Below, piece after piece: positions 8,537-16,573 of a stretch of DNA of 64,000 bases. The DNA is taken from assembly GCA_037481875.1 (NCBI GenBank), contig JBBFKY010000001.1:62001-126000 (forward strand), in the 5' to 3' direction. Position 1 is the stretch's first letter; each line of letters begins with the position of its first letter. This DNA is from Desulfosoma sp. GTDB lineage: Bacteria > Desulfobacterota > Syntrophobacteria > Syntrophobacterales > DSM-9756. Under the pieces are notes generated by a model. That model ran no database searches. It was given only the letters and a program-made list of their open reading frames with translations, and was not told the origin of the DNA. Made by a program: the position numbers and the translations under genes.

Positions 8537-9912
8537 GAGACCAGGCGCCTGTTGTTTCGAAGATAATCGATGTATTGACGGTACAGGACGCGAAACTTGG
8601 CCCGAGTGAGCCCCAAAAGCCGAGCGGCGGCACTCTGGTTGTTGTTGGCCAGGGCCAGAGCCTGTTCCACCAGTTCCATTTCCAGCAATTCCAGGTTGAT
8701 GCCTTGAGCGGGCAGTTTGAAAGAAGTACCCGCCGCCGTTTCCCCATCCCCACCCGGTTTGAGAAACATGACATGTTCCGCCGTGATGCGCCGGGTTTTC
8801 TTGGCTAGAATACAGGCCCTTTCCAGGACGTTGGCCAGTTCCCGCACATTGCCCGGCCAGGGGTAGTTCAGGAGAAGATCCATAGCTCCGGGGCTGATTT
8901 CCACGTCATCGGATTCGAAAAAGCGCTGAGCGAAATACTGCGCCAAGAGCGGCACATCCTCTTGACGGTTCCTCAGAGGCGGCAGTTCAATAGGAAACAC
9001 ATTGATGCGGTAAAAAAGATCCGACCGGAACCGACCTTCCTGCACCAGGGCTTCCAGATCCTGGTTGGTGGCGCACACGATTCGCACATCCACCGGAATT
9101 TCGACCTGGCCTCCGATGCGCTGTATCTTTTTTTCCTGTAGGACTCTTAAAAGTTTCGCCTGAGCCTCCAGGGGCATGTCACCGATTTCATCGAGAAACA
9201 GAGTGCCCTGAGAAGCCGTTTCAAACTTGCCGATACTGCGCCGATCCGCGCTGGTAAAAGCACCTTTTTCATGACCGAAAAGTTCCGATTCAATGAGCCC
9301 CTGAGGAATGGCGGCGCAGTTCAAAGGCACGAACCGTTTCTTGTGCCGAGGACTCAGATGATGAATGAAACGGGCTAAAAGTTCCTTACCTGTTCCCGAT
9401 TCTCCACGAATAAGCACCGTGGTGTCTTCTTCGGCCACGGCTTTGACGAGATTCACCACGCGTTTCATGGCTTCCGAACGATAGATGATCTCGTCGGAAC
9501 CGCTCATGCGGCGCAGTTCGTCCCGAAGATCCCGGTTTTCTTCCAGAATGCTCGAAAGCCTCAGAGTGCGTTCCACCGTGGCCAGAATGCGCTCTTCTTC
9601 AAAAGGCTTGGAGATGTAATCCACCACGCCTTCCTGCAGGGATTCCACGGCGGATTCCACCGTGGCAAAGGCCGTGATGAAAATGACGGGAATATCCAAC
9701 CCTTGGCTTTTCATGAGCCGAAACAGTTCCCGGCCGTCCACATGGGGCATACGAAGGTCCGTAATGACCAGATCGTATGGCTTTCGAGCCAAAAGATCCA
9801 GGGCTTCGCGGCCGTCCGCCGCCTGGTCCGCCGTATGGCCGCGGTTTTCCAGCATCATGCTCAGCAGATGCCGCATTTTCTTTTCATCATCGACCACAAG
9901 AATCCGTGCCAT
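8533..9912 (-). CDS. Sigma-54-dependent response regulator, NtrC family
   Basis: The 459-residue product has an N-terminal receiver domain (1-118) with phosphoacceptor Asp52 in ITDLRMP. A sigma-54-interacting AAA+ domain (about 140-370) carries Walker A GESGTGKE (170-177) and the GAFTSAD loop that contacts sigma-54. A Fis-type helix-turn-helix (about 420-455, NNNQSAAARLLGLTRAKFR) completes it. It should activate sigma-54 promoters when phosphorylated by the adjacent kinase. I place the start at the ATG 9912, after GAGG with 6-nt spacing, rather than the GTG at 9927. It lies 17 nt after the kinase stop and overlaps the TonB receptor gene by 4 bp. Targets may lie inside this operon or elsewhere; I found no convincing GG-N10-GC promoter in the window. 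Confidence 0.95.
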   Translation of the reverse strand: MARILVVDDEKKMRHLLSMMLENRGHTADQAADGREALDLLARKPYDLVITDLRMPHVDGRELFRLMKSQGLDIPVIFITAFATVESAVESLQEGVVDYISKPFEEERILATVERTLRLSSILEENRDLRDELRRMSGSDEIIYRSEAMKRVVNLVKAVAEEDTTVLIRGESGTGKELLARFIHHLSPRHKKRFVPLNCAAIPQGLIESELFGHEKGAFTSADRRSIGKFETASQGTLFLDEIGDMPLEAQAKLLRVLQEKKIQRIGGQVEIPVDVRIVCATNQDLEALVQEGRFRSDLFYRINVFPIELPPLRNRQEDVPLLAQYFAQRFFESDDVEISPGAMDLLLNYPWPGNVRELANVLERACILAKKTRRITAEHVMFLKPGGDGETAAGTSFKLPAQGINLELLEMELVEQALALANNNQSAAARLLGLTRAKFRVLYRQYIDYLRNNRRLVS

Positions 9913-9929
9913 ACGAAACCTCACCACTT

Positions 9930-11339
9930 CTAAACCGTCGATGCCGAAGCGGCTTCCTGCAGGGGAAGAGAGAGGCTGAAACGGGCTCCTTTCCCTTCCA
10001 GGTTCACAAAGGTCACCGAGCCCCCATGGCTTCGAGCCACCTGAGCCACAAAAGCCAAGCCGAGTCCTGTCCCTTTGGCTCGGGTGGTAAAAAAGGGATC
10101 AAAGATACGTGCTCCAAGTTCTTCCGGGATGCCGGGTCCTTGATCCATGACGTGAACGGTCCAAAAAGGCCCGCTTACTTCAGTGACCACGGTGACGATC
10201 CCTGCGCCGTCGTTGGCGTCTAAGGCGTTCTGAATAAGATTGGCCACGGCACGCATGACCAAATCCCGGTCAATGCGGGCTCGGGCCGTATTTTCGGAGA
10301 TCGCCGTCTCAATTGCAAGCTCGGGGCTTTCCACTTGAAGCCGATACCGATCCACGACATCCTCAACCACACGGTTCAAATCCAGAAGGCTGAAGTGGGG
10401 CTTGGCCGGTTTGGAAAAGAGAAGGAAATCTTCAATGAGTCGGTTGAGCCGTTGGATTTCGTCTTCCATGTACTGGACAAGCAGGTCGTCGTCGGAAAGA
10501 CCGCGTTGCCGTTTCATGAGGTCAAGAGAACTCTTGATGATGCCCAGAGGGTTTTTCACTTCGTGAGCGACCACCATGGCCACGCGTCCCATTTCCGCAA
10601 AGGATTTTTGCCGGATCATTTCCAGATAGGCTTCTTCCAAGGCCCGACGGTTTTCTTCCAAAGCGTCCAGCATGGCGTTGACGGCGTAAGCCAAAGTCCG
10701 TGCTTCCGGAACGTTGCTTAAAGGGGCTCGAACGGAAAAGTTTCCTGAAGCGACGTCTCGGGCTGTATCCGCCAAATGATGAATTGGGGTAAGGAGCGAC
10801 CTCGTAAAAAGGAAAAAGCACGAAAGGGCGAAGGCGACGATGACGAGGGAAATAAAAACAAAGGTAAGGGCAAGGTCCCGTGACAGAGCCTGAATGTGTG
10901 CCAGGCTAAAGGCGAGATGCACGGATCCCAAAACGGCGGTTTCGAATTCGGCGAGTGTGGATCCCGAGGAAACACCCATTTCCCCGATTTTTCGAAGACG
11001 TACGGAAGCAGCGCTGGCCGTTGTCGGGCCTTTGTTCGGCTTTTCGGCTCGGGCGACGATTTCACCTTGAGCATTCCGAATTTCCACCAGCACAAGGCTC
11101 TCTTCGGTCAAAAGGTTGTCCGCAAGACGTTGCAGCATCCGTCGATCCTCTATGATCAGCCCGAGTTCACAGTTACGGGCCAAGTTGTCGGCTATGAACT
11201 GATTCCGTTCTCGAAAGCGGGCTTCCGTAAAATCCCGGATCATTTTCAAGCCCATGTAGCCCAGAGCGGAAACGGCCCCACCGATCAGGAAAAACCCGAC
11301 CAAAAGAAGCCTCGCAAGAAATCCCAAGCGGCGTGTCAT
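9930..11339 (-). CDS. Membrane sensor histidine kinase
   Basis: A 469-residue kinase. Two membrane helices (about 9-30 and 157-178) frame a periplasmic sensor region of about 125 residues, followed by HAMP (180-232) and HisKA with phosphorylated His259 in VVAHEVKNPLG. The HATPase domain shows the N box (NLIQNALDAND), G1 (DQGPGIP) and G2 (GTGLGLAFV). The ATG start overlaps the stop of the binding-protein gene as ATGA, so the two are translationally coupled. The partner is the sigma-54 regulator 17 nt downstream. The operon order suggests the kinase reads a signal delivered by the periplasmic binding protein encoded just before it; this is inference from context. Confidence 0.93.
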   Translation of the reverse strand: MTRRLGFLARLLLVGFFLIGGAVSALGYMGLKMIRDFTEARFRERNQFIADNLARNCELGLIIEDRRMLQRLADNLLTEESLVLVEIRNAQGEIVARAEKPNKGPTTASAASVRLRKIGEMGVSSGSTLAEFETAVLGSVHLAFSLAHIQALSRDLALTFVFISLVIVAFALSCFFLFTRSLLTPIHHLADTARDVASGNFSVRAPLSNVPEARTLAYAVNAMLDALEENRRALEEAYLEMIRQKSFAEMGRVAMVVAHEVKNPLGIIKSSLDLMKRQRGLSDDDLLVQYMEDEIQRLNRLIEDFLLFSKPAKPHFSLLDLNRVVEDVVDRYRLQVESPELAIETAISENTARARIDRDLVMRAVANLIQNALDANDGAGIVTVVTEVSGPFWTVHVMDQGPGIPEELGARIFDPFFTTRAKGTGLGLAFVAQVARSHGGSVTFVNLEGKGARFSLSLPLQEAASASTV

Positions 11340-12277
11340 CTCTTTTCTTCCTTGGAGTGATCTAGGAGACGACGCATCACGTGTTCATTGACAAGAACAT
11401 CGTATGCCGGCACGGCCTCCGGGCATTGATTTGACCGAAGGTACAGATCGAGAAGCATGGCGGTGGCTGCGCCGATTTTTTCATAATCCAGGACGAAGGC
11501 CATGGCGGCCCCGGCTTCGAGAAAGTAACGATTGTACCCGATGGACGGAACCTTATGCAAAAGAGCCGTTTCCACAAGGTATTCCACGAGGGCTCGGGAA
11601 TCGATGGCCGGGTCGGGAATGATCCACAAAGCGTCCAGGTGAGGCAACGACCGGGAGAGCCGGTCGGGAACGTCCTTAGGCCCGGTGACCGTGACGGGGT
11701 GCAGAGTCAACCCCAGGTTTTCGGCATGCCTTTGCGCTTCTTGAAGAAAGTCCCGATTCGCCGCAGTGGAATAGAAGACACCAAGGTGTTTCTTCTGGGG
11801 AAAAGTTCGCGCGATAGCTTGAATCTGTTCGGCGGCCGGAAGAGAAAGAGAGACACCGCAAGGCGTTGAACCGGTTTGGGAAACGAGTTTGGTGGGATCC
11901 AGAACCATGGTATAGACCCAAGGAAGGTTTCGGGTTCTGGAGACGTTTTCCACGACTGGCAGGGCTTCCGGGCCGATGGAGATGAAGGCGTCGGCCGAAA
12001 GCCGAAGCAGTTCGGTTTGCACGGCGCGAAAGTCTCCTTGAGTGTCTTGTGGGAGAGTGATAGGCTGCGATGATTGAAAGCCGAGATGGGCAAGGGAAGC
12101 CGAAAGGCCTTTAAGGGCTTCCAGGTATGGGCGAAGTGGAGCCGAGACCACCACGGTCACCCGCCGTGAGGTGTACTCCCGACTCGAATCGGCAAAAGCG
12201 GAAGGCGTCCCAAGTCCTAAAAAGGTTGGCACGGTGAACAGGATCCAGAAGGAAAGGGCAAGCACGACCTTTTTCAT
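11336..12277 (-). CDS. Periplasmic ABC-type substrate-binding protein (ABC_sub_bind family)
   Basis: The 313-residue protein has a signal peptide (about 1-29, Ala-Phe-Ala-Asp). It has the two-lobed arrangement of the TrpX/ABC_sub_bind family: VTVVVSAPLRPYLEALKGL, then DAFISIGPEAL, GVFYSTAANRDFL, LDALWIIPDPAIDSRALVEYL and VPSIGYNRYFLEAGAAMAF. Members usually bind amino-acid-like or small organic ligands for an ABC importer. Here no permease or ATPase gene is adjacent; it instead leads an operon with a kinase, regulator and TonB receptor. It may act as a sensory ligand receptor or hand over substrate entering through the TonB porin. The ATG at 12277 has only a weak ribosome site. Confidence 0.85.
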   Translation of the reverse strand: MKKVVLALSFWILFTVPTFLGLGTPSAFADSSREYTSRRVTVVVSAPLRPYLEALKGLSASLAHLGFQSSQPITLPQDTQGDFRAVQTELLRLSADAFISIGPEALPVVENVSRTRNLPWVYTMVLDPTKLVSQTGSTPCGVSLSLPAAEQIQAIARTFPQKKHLGVFYSTAANRDFLQEAQRHAENLGLTLHPVTVTGPKDVPDRLSRSLPHLDALWIIPDPAIDSRALVEYLVETALLHKVPSIGYNRYFLEAGAAMAFVLDYEKIGAATAMLLDLYLRSNQCPEAVPAYDVLVNEHVMRRLLDHSKEEKR

Positions 12278-12483
12278 AAAAGTTTTGAGAAATCTTCAAA
12301 GTCGGAAAAGTCAAAACCCGCGGCGAATGTGCCCGAAAAGGAATCCAAACACAATGAAGAAGGCAAAAAACGCGCCGAGTTGAAGACTTTGCTGAATTCC
12401 TGTGTCAAGGCGTTTTGGGTTTTGAGGAGGACGCTGTATTGCAAGGAAGGTGCGCAATACTTGAACAAAGGGAGGTTTGAAAA

Positions 12484-13242
12484 ATGAGAAAGAGGCAAGG
12501 GTGGTTCTTGGTGATGGTTGTGAGCCTGTTGCTGTGGGTGGGGAACGTCTTCGGCGGATGGGCTCAAGCGGCGTCGGAGGAAAGCCAACCGCAGCCGCCC
12601 ATGGTGGTCAAGCATCTTCTGGTTCCCGAAAGTCATGTTTCGGATACCCCCAAATCCCAACCCAACACGGCGCGCGTGGTTTTTACGGGCCTCATGGGAA
12701 CGGCCGACGGGAAAAAAGCTCTTCTGGACACGGGAAGCTCCCCAAGAGAAGGAACCTCCTCGGCTGCTTGGTATAGGGAAGGGGACAGCGTGGGGCCTTA
12801 TATCCTGAAGGAAATCGGTACCAATACCATCGTTTTGGAAGGAGCGGGTGAAACGCTTCGACTGCCCCTTTATGGTCCGGACAAAGACAGACCGGAACCT
12901 CTGGAACTGGCGGCAGGCCCCTTGGATAAAGGCCAGATGCCTCAGAAAGGCGCTCCGGAAGGCACCGGGCAGGAACAAGCTCAAGGCCAAGGCCAGCCGG
13001 CCAGTCCTTTCGGTCCGAGCCCCAAGGCTGTGACACCGGATAAAGGTGCCACCCCGCCGGGACAAGCACAGCCTCAGGCCCAAGGCGGTGGATCAAACCC
13101 GTTCCAGGAAGCTATTGAAAAGGCCCGCCAGCGGCAAGGATCAGGACAAGGAACCGGCCAAGGACCTTTTCCGTCCCCCCAAGGTTCCAAATCGGGAAGC
13201 AATCCGTTTATGGACATGATCAAGAAACAGCAGCAGCAATAG
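12484..13242 (+). CDS. Exported Gln/Pro/Gly-rich protein with a GspC/PilP-like segment
   Basis: A 252-residue product starting at an ATG preceded by GGGAGG. Residues 1-30 are a signal peptide or anchor (cleavage near Ala-Gln-Ala-Ala). The centre (about 60-125) reads ARVVFTGLMG, then a spacer, then YREGDSVGPYILKEIGTNTIVLEG and LRLPLY. This matches the 'homology region' of type II secretion GspC and type IV pilus PilP proteins, where a small beta-sandwich ends in a Leu-Pro-Leu strand. The C-terminal half is low complexity, rich in Gln, Gly and Pro, and ends in a run of Gln. No other secretion genes are near, so it is an orphan. Divergently oriented to the binding-protein operon. Confidence 0.6.
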   Translation: MRKRQGWFLVMVVSLLLWVGNVFGGWAQAASEESQPQPPMVVKHLLVPESHVSDTPKSQPNTARVVFTGLMGTADGKKALLDTGSSPREGTSSAAWYREGDSVGPYILKEIGTNTIVLEGAGETLRLPLYGPDKDRPEPLELAAGPLDKGQMPQKGAPEGTGQEQAQGQGQPASPFGPSPKAVTPDKGATPPGQAQPQAQGGGSNPFQEAIEKARQRQGSGQGTGQGPFPSPQGSKSGSNPFMDMIKKQQQQ

Positions 13243-13333
13243 AATGTTTTGCTTTCCATATGGGAAACTGACAGAACAATTGCGGTCTGCCTAGACTGGG
13301 CGAAGGAAGGGAACCCGTGGAAGCAGGAGCGGC

Positions 13334-14263
13334 ATGGCACGTTCGGATCGACCCAGTGTGGCCGTTCTAATGGCAACATACAATGGAGAAAAGTATGTGG
13401 CCCAACAGGTCCAAAGCCTTGCGGCCCAGTCTTTCGACAACCTTCATCTTTATGTCCGGGACGATGGTTCTACAGATAGGACCGTATCTATCGTTTTGGA
13501 AACTCTGAATCGGGGGGGGCGACGCCTTCCTTTGGAACTCGAGGAAGGTGAGCACGTAGGTGTTCCCCATGCCTTTTTTCATCTCCTGCTCCACGCCCCT
13601 TCGTCCCACGACTACTACGCCTTTGCCGACCAAGACGATATCTGGTTTCCGACGAAAGTCCAGCACGCCTTAGAAACACTGCGGCCGTTGGAAGACGGTC
13701 TCCCGCTGCTTTACTTTTGCCGACAACGCTATGTGACGGAAGATTTGACCCCTGCGGGATACTCGCCTCTGGTGAAGAACCCCGGCTTAGCCAATGCTCT
13801 TGTGCAAAATCCCGCAAAGGGATGCACCCAGGTCTTTAATAGAGCCGCCTTTGAGCTTGTCCGAGAAAATCTTCCCTCAAGTGTTCCATGGCATGATTGG
13901 TGGGTGTATCTGACAGTTGCCGCAATGGGTAAAGTGGTCTTTGACCCGAGAATTGAAATCGACTATAGGTTGCACAAAAAGAGCACCATTGGGGAAGTCA
14001 TGAACCCTCTTGCGAAAACACTCAAGAGATTGGCAAGGCTCTTGCTATACGGAAACCTTCAGGCTCGATTCCAAGCCGAGGTTTTCCTTAAGACCCATGC
14101 GGGGAAACTGCCCATGCAAGCTGAACGAATGATCCGACGCTTTGTTGAGGGGCAGCGTCATTTCAAGGATCGTTTTCGCTACGCTTTCAGCATGGACGTT
14201 TGCAGGCTGGATCCCTGGGAAAATGTGGCTCTTCGCTTTCTTATCCTCATGAACCGATCGTGA
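13334..14263 (+). CDS. Family 2 glycosyltransferase (rhamnosyltransferase-like)
   Basis: A 309-residue cytoplasmic or membrane-associated enzyme. The N-terminal GT-A fold starts VAVLMATYNGEKYVAQQV and contains the nucleotide-binding DDGSTDRT (about 43-50). The FADQDDIWFPTKV motif near residues 97-109 is typical of family 2 transferases that add rhamnose or related sugars in O-antigen loci. The C-terminal region has basic and aromatic patches but no clear membrane helix. AGGAGC precedes the ATG with good spacing. It is the first gene of the plus-strand polysaccharide locus. The donor sugar is not determinable by eye. Confidence 0.85.
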   Translation: MARSDRPSVAVLMATYNGEKYVAQQVQSLAAQSFDNLHLYVRDDGSTDRTVSIVLETLNRGGRRLPLELEEGEHVGVPHAFFHLLLHAPSSHDYYAFADQDDIWFPTKVQHALETLRPLEDGLPLLYFCRQRYVTEDLTPAGYSPLVKNPGLANALVQNPAKGCTQVFNRAAFELVRENLPSSVPWHDWWVYLTVAAMGKVVFDPRIEIDYRLHKKSTIGEVMNPLAKTLKRLARLLLYGNLQARFQAEVFLKTHAGKLPMQAERMIRRFVEGQRHFKDRFRYAFSMDVCRLDPWENVALRFLILMNRS

Positions 14264-14306
14264 AGGGCATTTCATCGTTTAAGGAAGACGCCAAGGACGA
14301 CCGCCT

Positions 14307-15449
14307 GTGTGTTGCCAAACCATGCATCTTGTTTTTACCGTCAATGCCGACTGGGTTTTTCGTATCCACTTTCTTCCTTTTGCCCGACGGTTGAGGGATG
14401 AGGGCTTTCAGATCACCTTGATTGCTCGAGATACGGGGGACGCTTTCGCCATTCGCCAACAGGGCCTGAAGTTCATTCACTGGCCGGTATCACGATCCGG
14501 AAAGAACCCCGTTTTGGAAGCCTATTCTCTATGTGCTCTGTTCCGTCACTATCGTGCCTTGGGCCCTGACATCGTGCACCATATCGGTGTGAAGGCCGTG
14601 TCGTACGGTTCGGTTGTTTCCCGCATTTTTCATATTCCAGCCGTTCACATGTTTATTGGGTTAGGATTCACCTTTCGCAACGATCAAGGCCGATCTACTC
14701 GTCTCTTTCTTCAACCTTGGCTTCGACGGTTGCCGACGGATCGTCGCAGTGTTTTGGTTTTTCAAAATGAAGCGGACCGAGCCTACGCTTTGGGTCATGG
14801 TTGGGGGGTACGCGACCGCTCCTATGTCGTCGGGGGAGTGGGCGTAGATACCGGGTCTTTTTCTTTTGAGCCGGAGCCTGCTTTTCCTCCTTACCAGGTG
14901 CTTTTGGCTTCTCGAATGTTGTGGGACAAAGGTGTTGGAGAGTTCGTGGAAGCGGCAAGGATTTTGAGAAGGAAATGGGGGTCAAGAGTTCGATTTATCC
15001 TTGCCGGTGAATGTGATACAGGGAACCCGGCCGCGGTGCCGCGCAAGACTTTAGATGCGTGGAAGAGGGAAGGGATTGTGCAATGGTTGGGTTTTTGTTA
15101 TGGGATGCCGCAGCTGCTCAAGACGTCGCACCTGGTGGTCCTTCCGTCCTATTACGGAGAAGGGGTGCCGAAGATTCTTCTAGAAGCGGCCATGGCCGGC
15201 CGAGCGGCCGTCACGACCGATTGGCCGGGATGTCGTGATGCGGTTGTGGATCAGGAAACAGGTGTTTTGGTTCCCGTACGGAACGTGCGGGCCTTGGCTG
15301 AGGCCATCGATTTTCTTTTAGAAAATTCTGATGTGCGCCGGCGGATGGGAGAAAACGCCAGAAGGCGAGCGGAAGCGGAATTTACCGTGGAAGAATTTAC
15401 ACAAAAAATGCTGGCAGTTTACTCAAGGGTGCTCCATGGTGCCTCATAA
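14307..15449 (+). CDS. Family 4 glycosyltransferase, WbpH/PglA-like
   Basis: The 380-residue product probably starts at the GTG 14307 (AAGGA upstream); an ATG at 14322 is the alternative. The N-terminal half reads HLVFTVNADWVFRIHF and later DIVHHIGVKAVSYG and VHMFIGLGFTF. These are hallmarks of the WbpH/PglA-type GT4 enzymes that extend an undecaprenyl-diphosphate-linked first sugar. The C-terminal half has the GT-B donor site: LASRMLWDKGVGEFVEAA, then VVLPSYYGEGVPKILLEAAMAGRAAVTTDWPG (Glu-x7-Glu type). In this locus it most plausibly acts directly after the WecA-like initiating transferase encoded at 16574. The gap to the preceding transferase gene is 43 nt. Confidence 0.85.
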   Translation: MCCQTMHLVFTVNADWVFRIHFLPFARRLRDEGFQITLIARDTGDAFAIRQQGLKFIHWPVSRSGKNPVLEAYSLCALFRHYRALGPDIVHHIGVKAVSYGSVVSRIFHIPAVHMFIGLGFTFRNDQGRSTRLFLQPWLRRLPTDRRSVLVFQNEADRAYALGHGWGVRDRSYVVGGVGVDTGSFSFEPEPAFPPYQVLLASRMLWDKGVGEFVEAARILRRKWGSRVRFILAGECDTGNPAAVPRKTLDAWKREGIVQWLGFCYGMPQLLKTSHLVVLPSYYGEGVPKILLEAAMAGRAAVTTDWPGCRDAVVDQETGVLVPVRNVRALAEAIDFLLENSDVRRRMGENARRRAEAEFTVEEFTQKMLAVYSRVLHGAS

Positions 15450-15548
15450 TGGCCATGGTCTCCAATTCGATGGAGTTTGTGGAGTGCGGTTCTTGATGGG
15501 CCCCGAAGAGCGCGTGCGCAACTACTGGTGATCTCAGGTAACTCGGCC

Positions 15549-16556
15549 ATGGCTTACGGAAAAAGCGAATCACCTCGTGAACCGAAGAAAGTTTTGATCA
15601 CGGGAGGAGCCGGTTTTATCGGATCCCACCTCGTGGATCGTTTCCTGAACGAGGGGTGCATTGTCACGGCTGTGGATGATTTGTCCACGGGAAAGCTGGA
15701 AAACATTGCACATCAAAAAGGAAATGCAAACTTTCGGTTTGTTATCGATACCATTTTGAATGAAGCTGCCATGGACGCTTTGGTGGCTCAGTGTGATGAA
15801 GTTTACCATTTGGCGGCGGCTGTCGGGGTCAAGCTCATCATGAACCGCCCCGTGGAAACCCTGGAAACCAATGTGCGAGGGACCGAAGTGGTGTTGCGGT
15901 GCGCCAACCGGCACAAGAAGAAGGTGCTCATCACCTCCACATCGGAAGTGTACGGCAAGGCCATGGACGATAACGGGGGTGCGCCGCTCAAGGAAGACGG
16001 GGACAGCCTTATCGGGCCCACTTCACGACGTCGCTGGGCCTATGCCTGTTCCAAGGCCTTGGATGAATTTTTGGCTTTGGCTTACCATGAAGAAAAAAAG
16101 CTTCCGGTGATCATCGTACGCCTTTTCAACACGGTAGGGCCTCGACAAACAGGCCAGTACGGGATGGTGGTCCCCAATTTCGTCCAGAAGGCGCTCCTGA
16201 ACAAACCCATTATTGTTTATGGGGATGGATCCCAATCCCGATCCTTTACCCATGTTTCCGATGTGGTGGAAGCTTTGGTACGCCTTATGGCGGAACCCCG
16301 AGCCGTAGGACAGGTTGTCAACGTGGGAAACCCTCAGGAAATCACCATACGTGAGCTGGCCGAGCTGGTGAAAGAAATGACGGGAAGTCGTTCGGAAATC
16401 GAGTATATTCCGTATGACCGGGCTTACGGTCCGGGTTTTGAGGACATGCGACGACGCTGTCCGGACATTACAAAACTGAAGGAACTGACCGGTTTTACCC
16501 CTCAGGTGGACCTAAGGGGCATTATTCAAAGCGTGATTGCGTACTATCAGAGCTGA
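15549..16556 (+). CDS. SDR-family NAD-dependent sugar-nucleotide epimerase/dehydratase
   Basis: I take the ATG at 15549 (335 residues); the frame is open from 15477 but the Rossmann fold begins at residue 14. GGAGFIG (19-25) is the NAD-binding motif, and the TSTSEVYG strand and Tyr-Ala-Cys-Ser-Lys (YxxxK) are the extended-SDR catalytic elements. The substrate side has RLFNTVGPRQTGQYGMVVPNFV and a GDGSQSRSFTHV segment. This architecture covers UDP-glucose 4-epimerases, UDP-glucuronate decarboxylases and dTDP-sugar enzymes, and I cannot choose between them. It sits just before the WecA-like transferase, 17 nt upstream, so it probably prepares the sugar donor for that step. Confidence 0.85.
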   Translation: MAYGKSESPREPKKVLITGGAGFIGSHLVDRFLNEGCIVTAVDDLSTGKLENIAHQKGNANFRFVIDTILNEAAMDALVAQCDEVYHLAAAVGVKLIMNRPVETLETNVRGTEVVLRCANRHKKKVLITSTSEVYGKAMDDNGGAPLKEDGDSLIGPTSRRRWAYACSKALDEFLALAYHEEKKLPVIIVRLFNTVGPRQTGQYGMVVPNFVQKALLNKPIIVYGDGSQSRSFTHVSDVVEALVRLMAEPRAVGQVVNVGNPQEITIRELAELVKEMTGSRSEIEYIPYDRAYGPGFEDMRRRCPDITKLKELTGFTPQVDLRGIIQSVIAYYQS

Positions 16557-16573
16557 TCGAAGGGGGAATGAAC

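Noticed and set aside
12230-12483. Sigma-54 promoter near the start of the sensor operon (TGGCACGG at 12229)
   Set aside because: The second half-site does not fit TTGC at the required spacing, and the site lies on the wrong strand inside the binding-protein gene.
12274-13083. Minus-strand open frame overlapping the GspC/PilP-like gene
   Set aside because: The plus-strand gene has a signal peptide, ribosome site and domain pattern; the antisense frame is Arg/His/Phe-rich with none of these.
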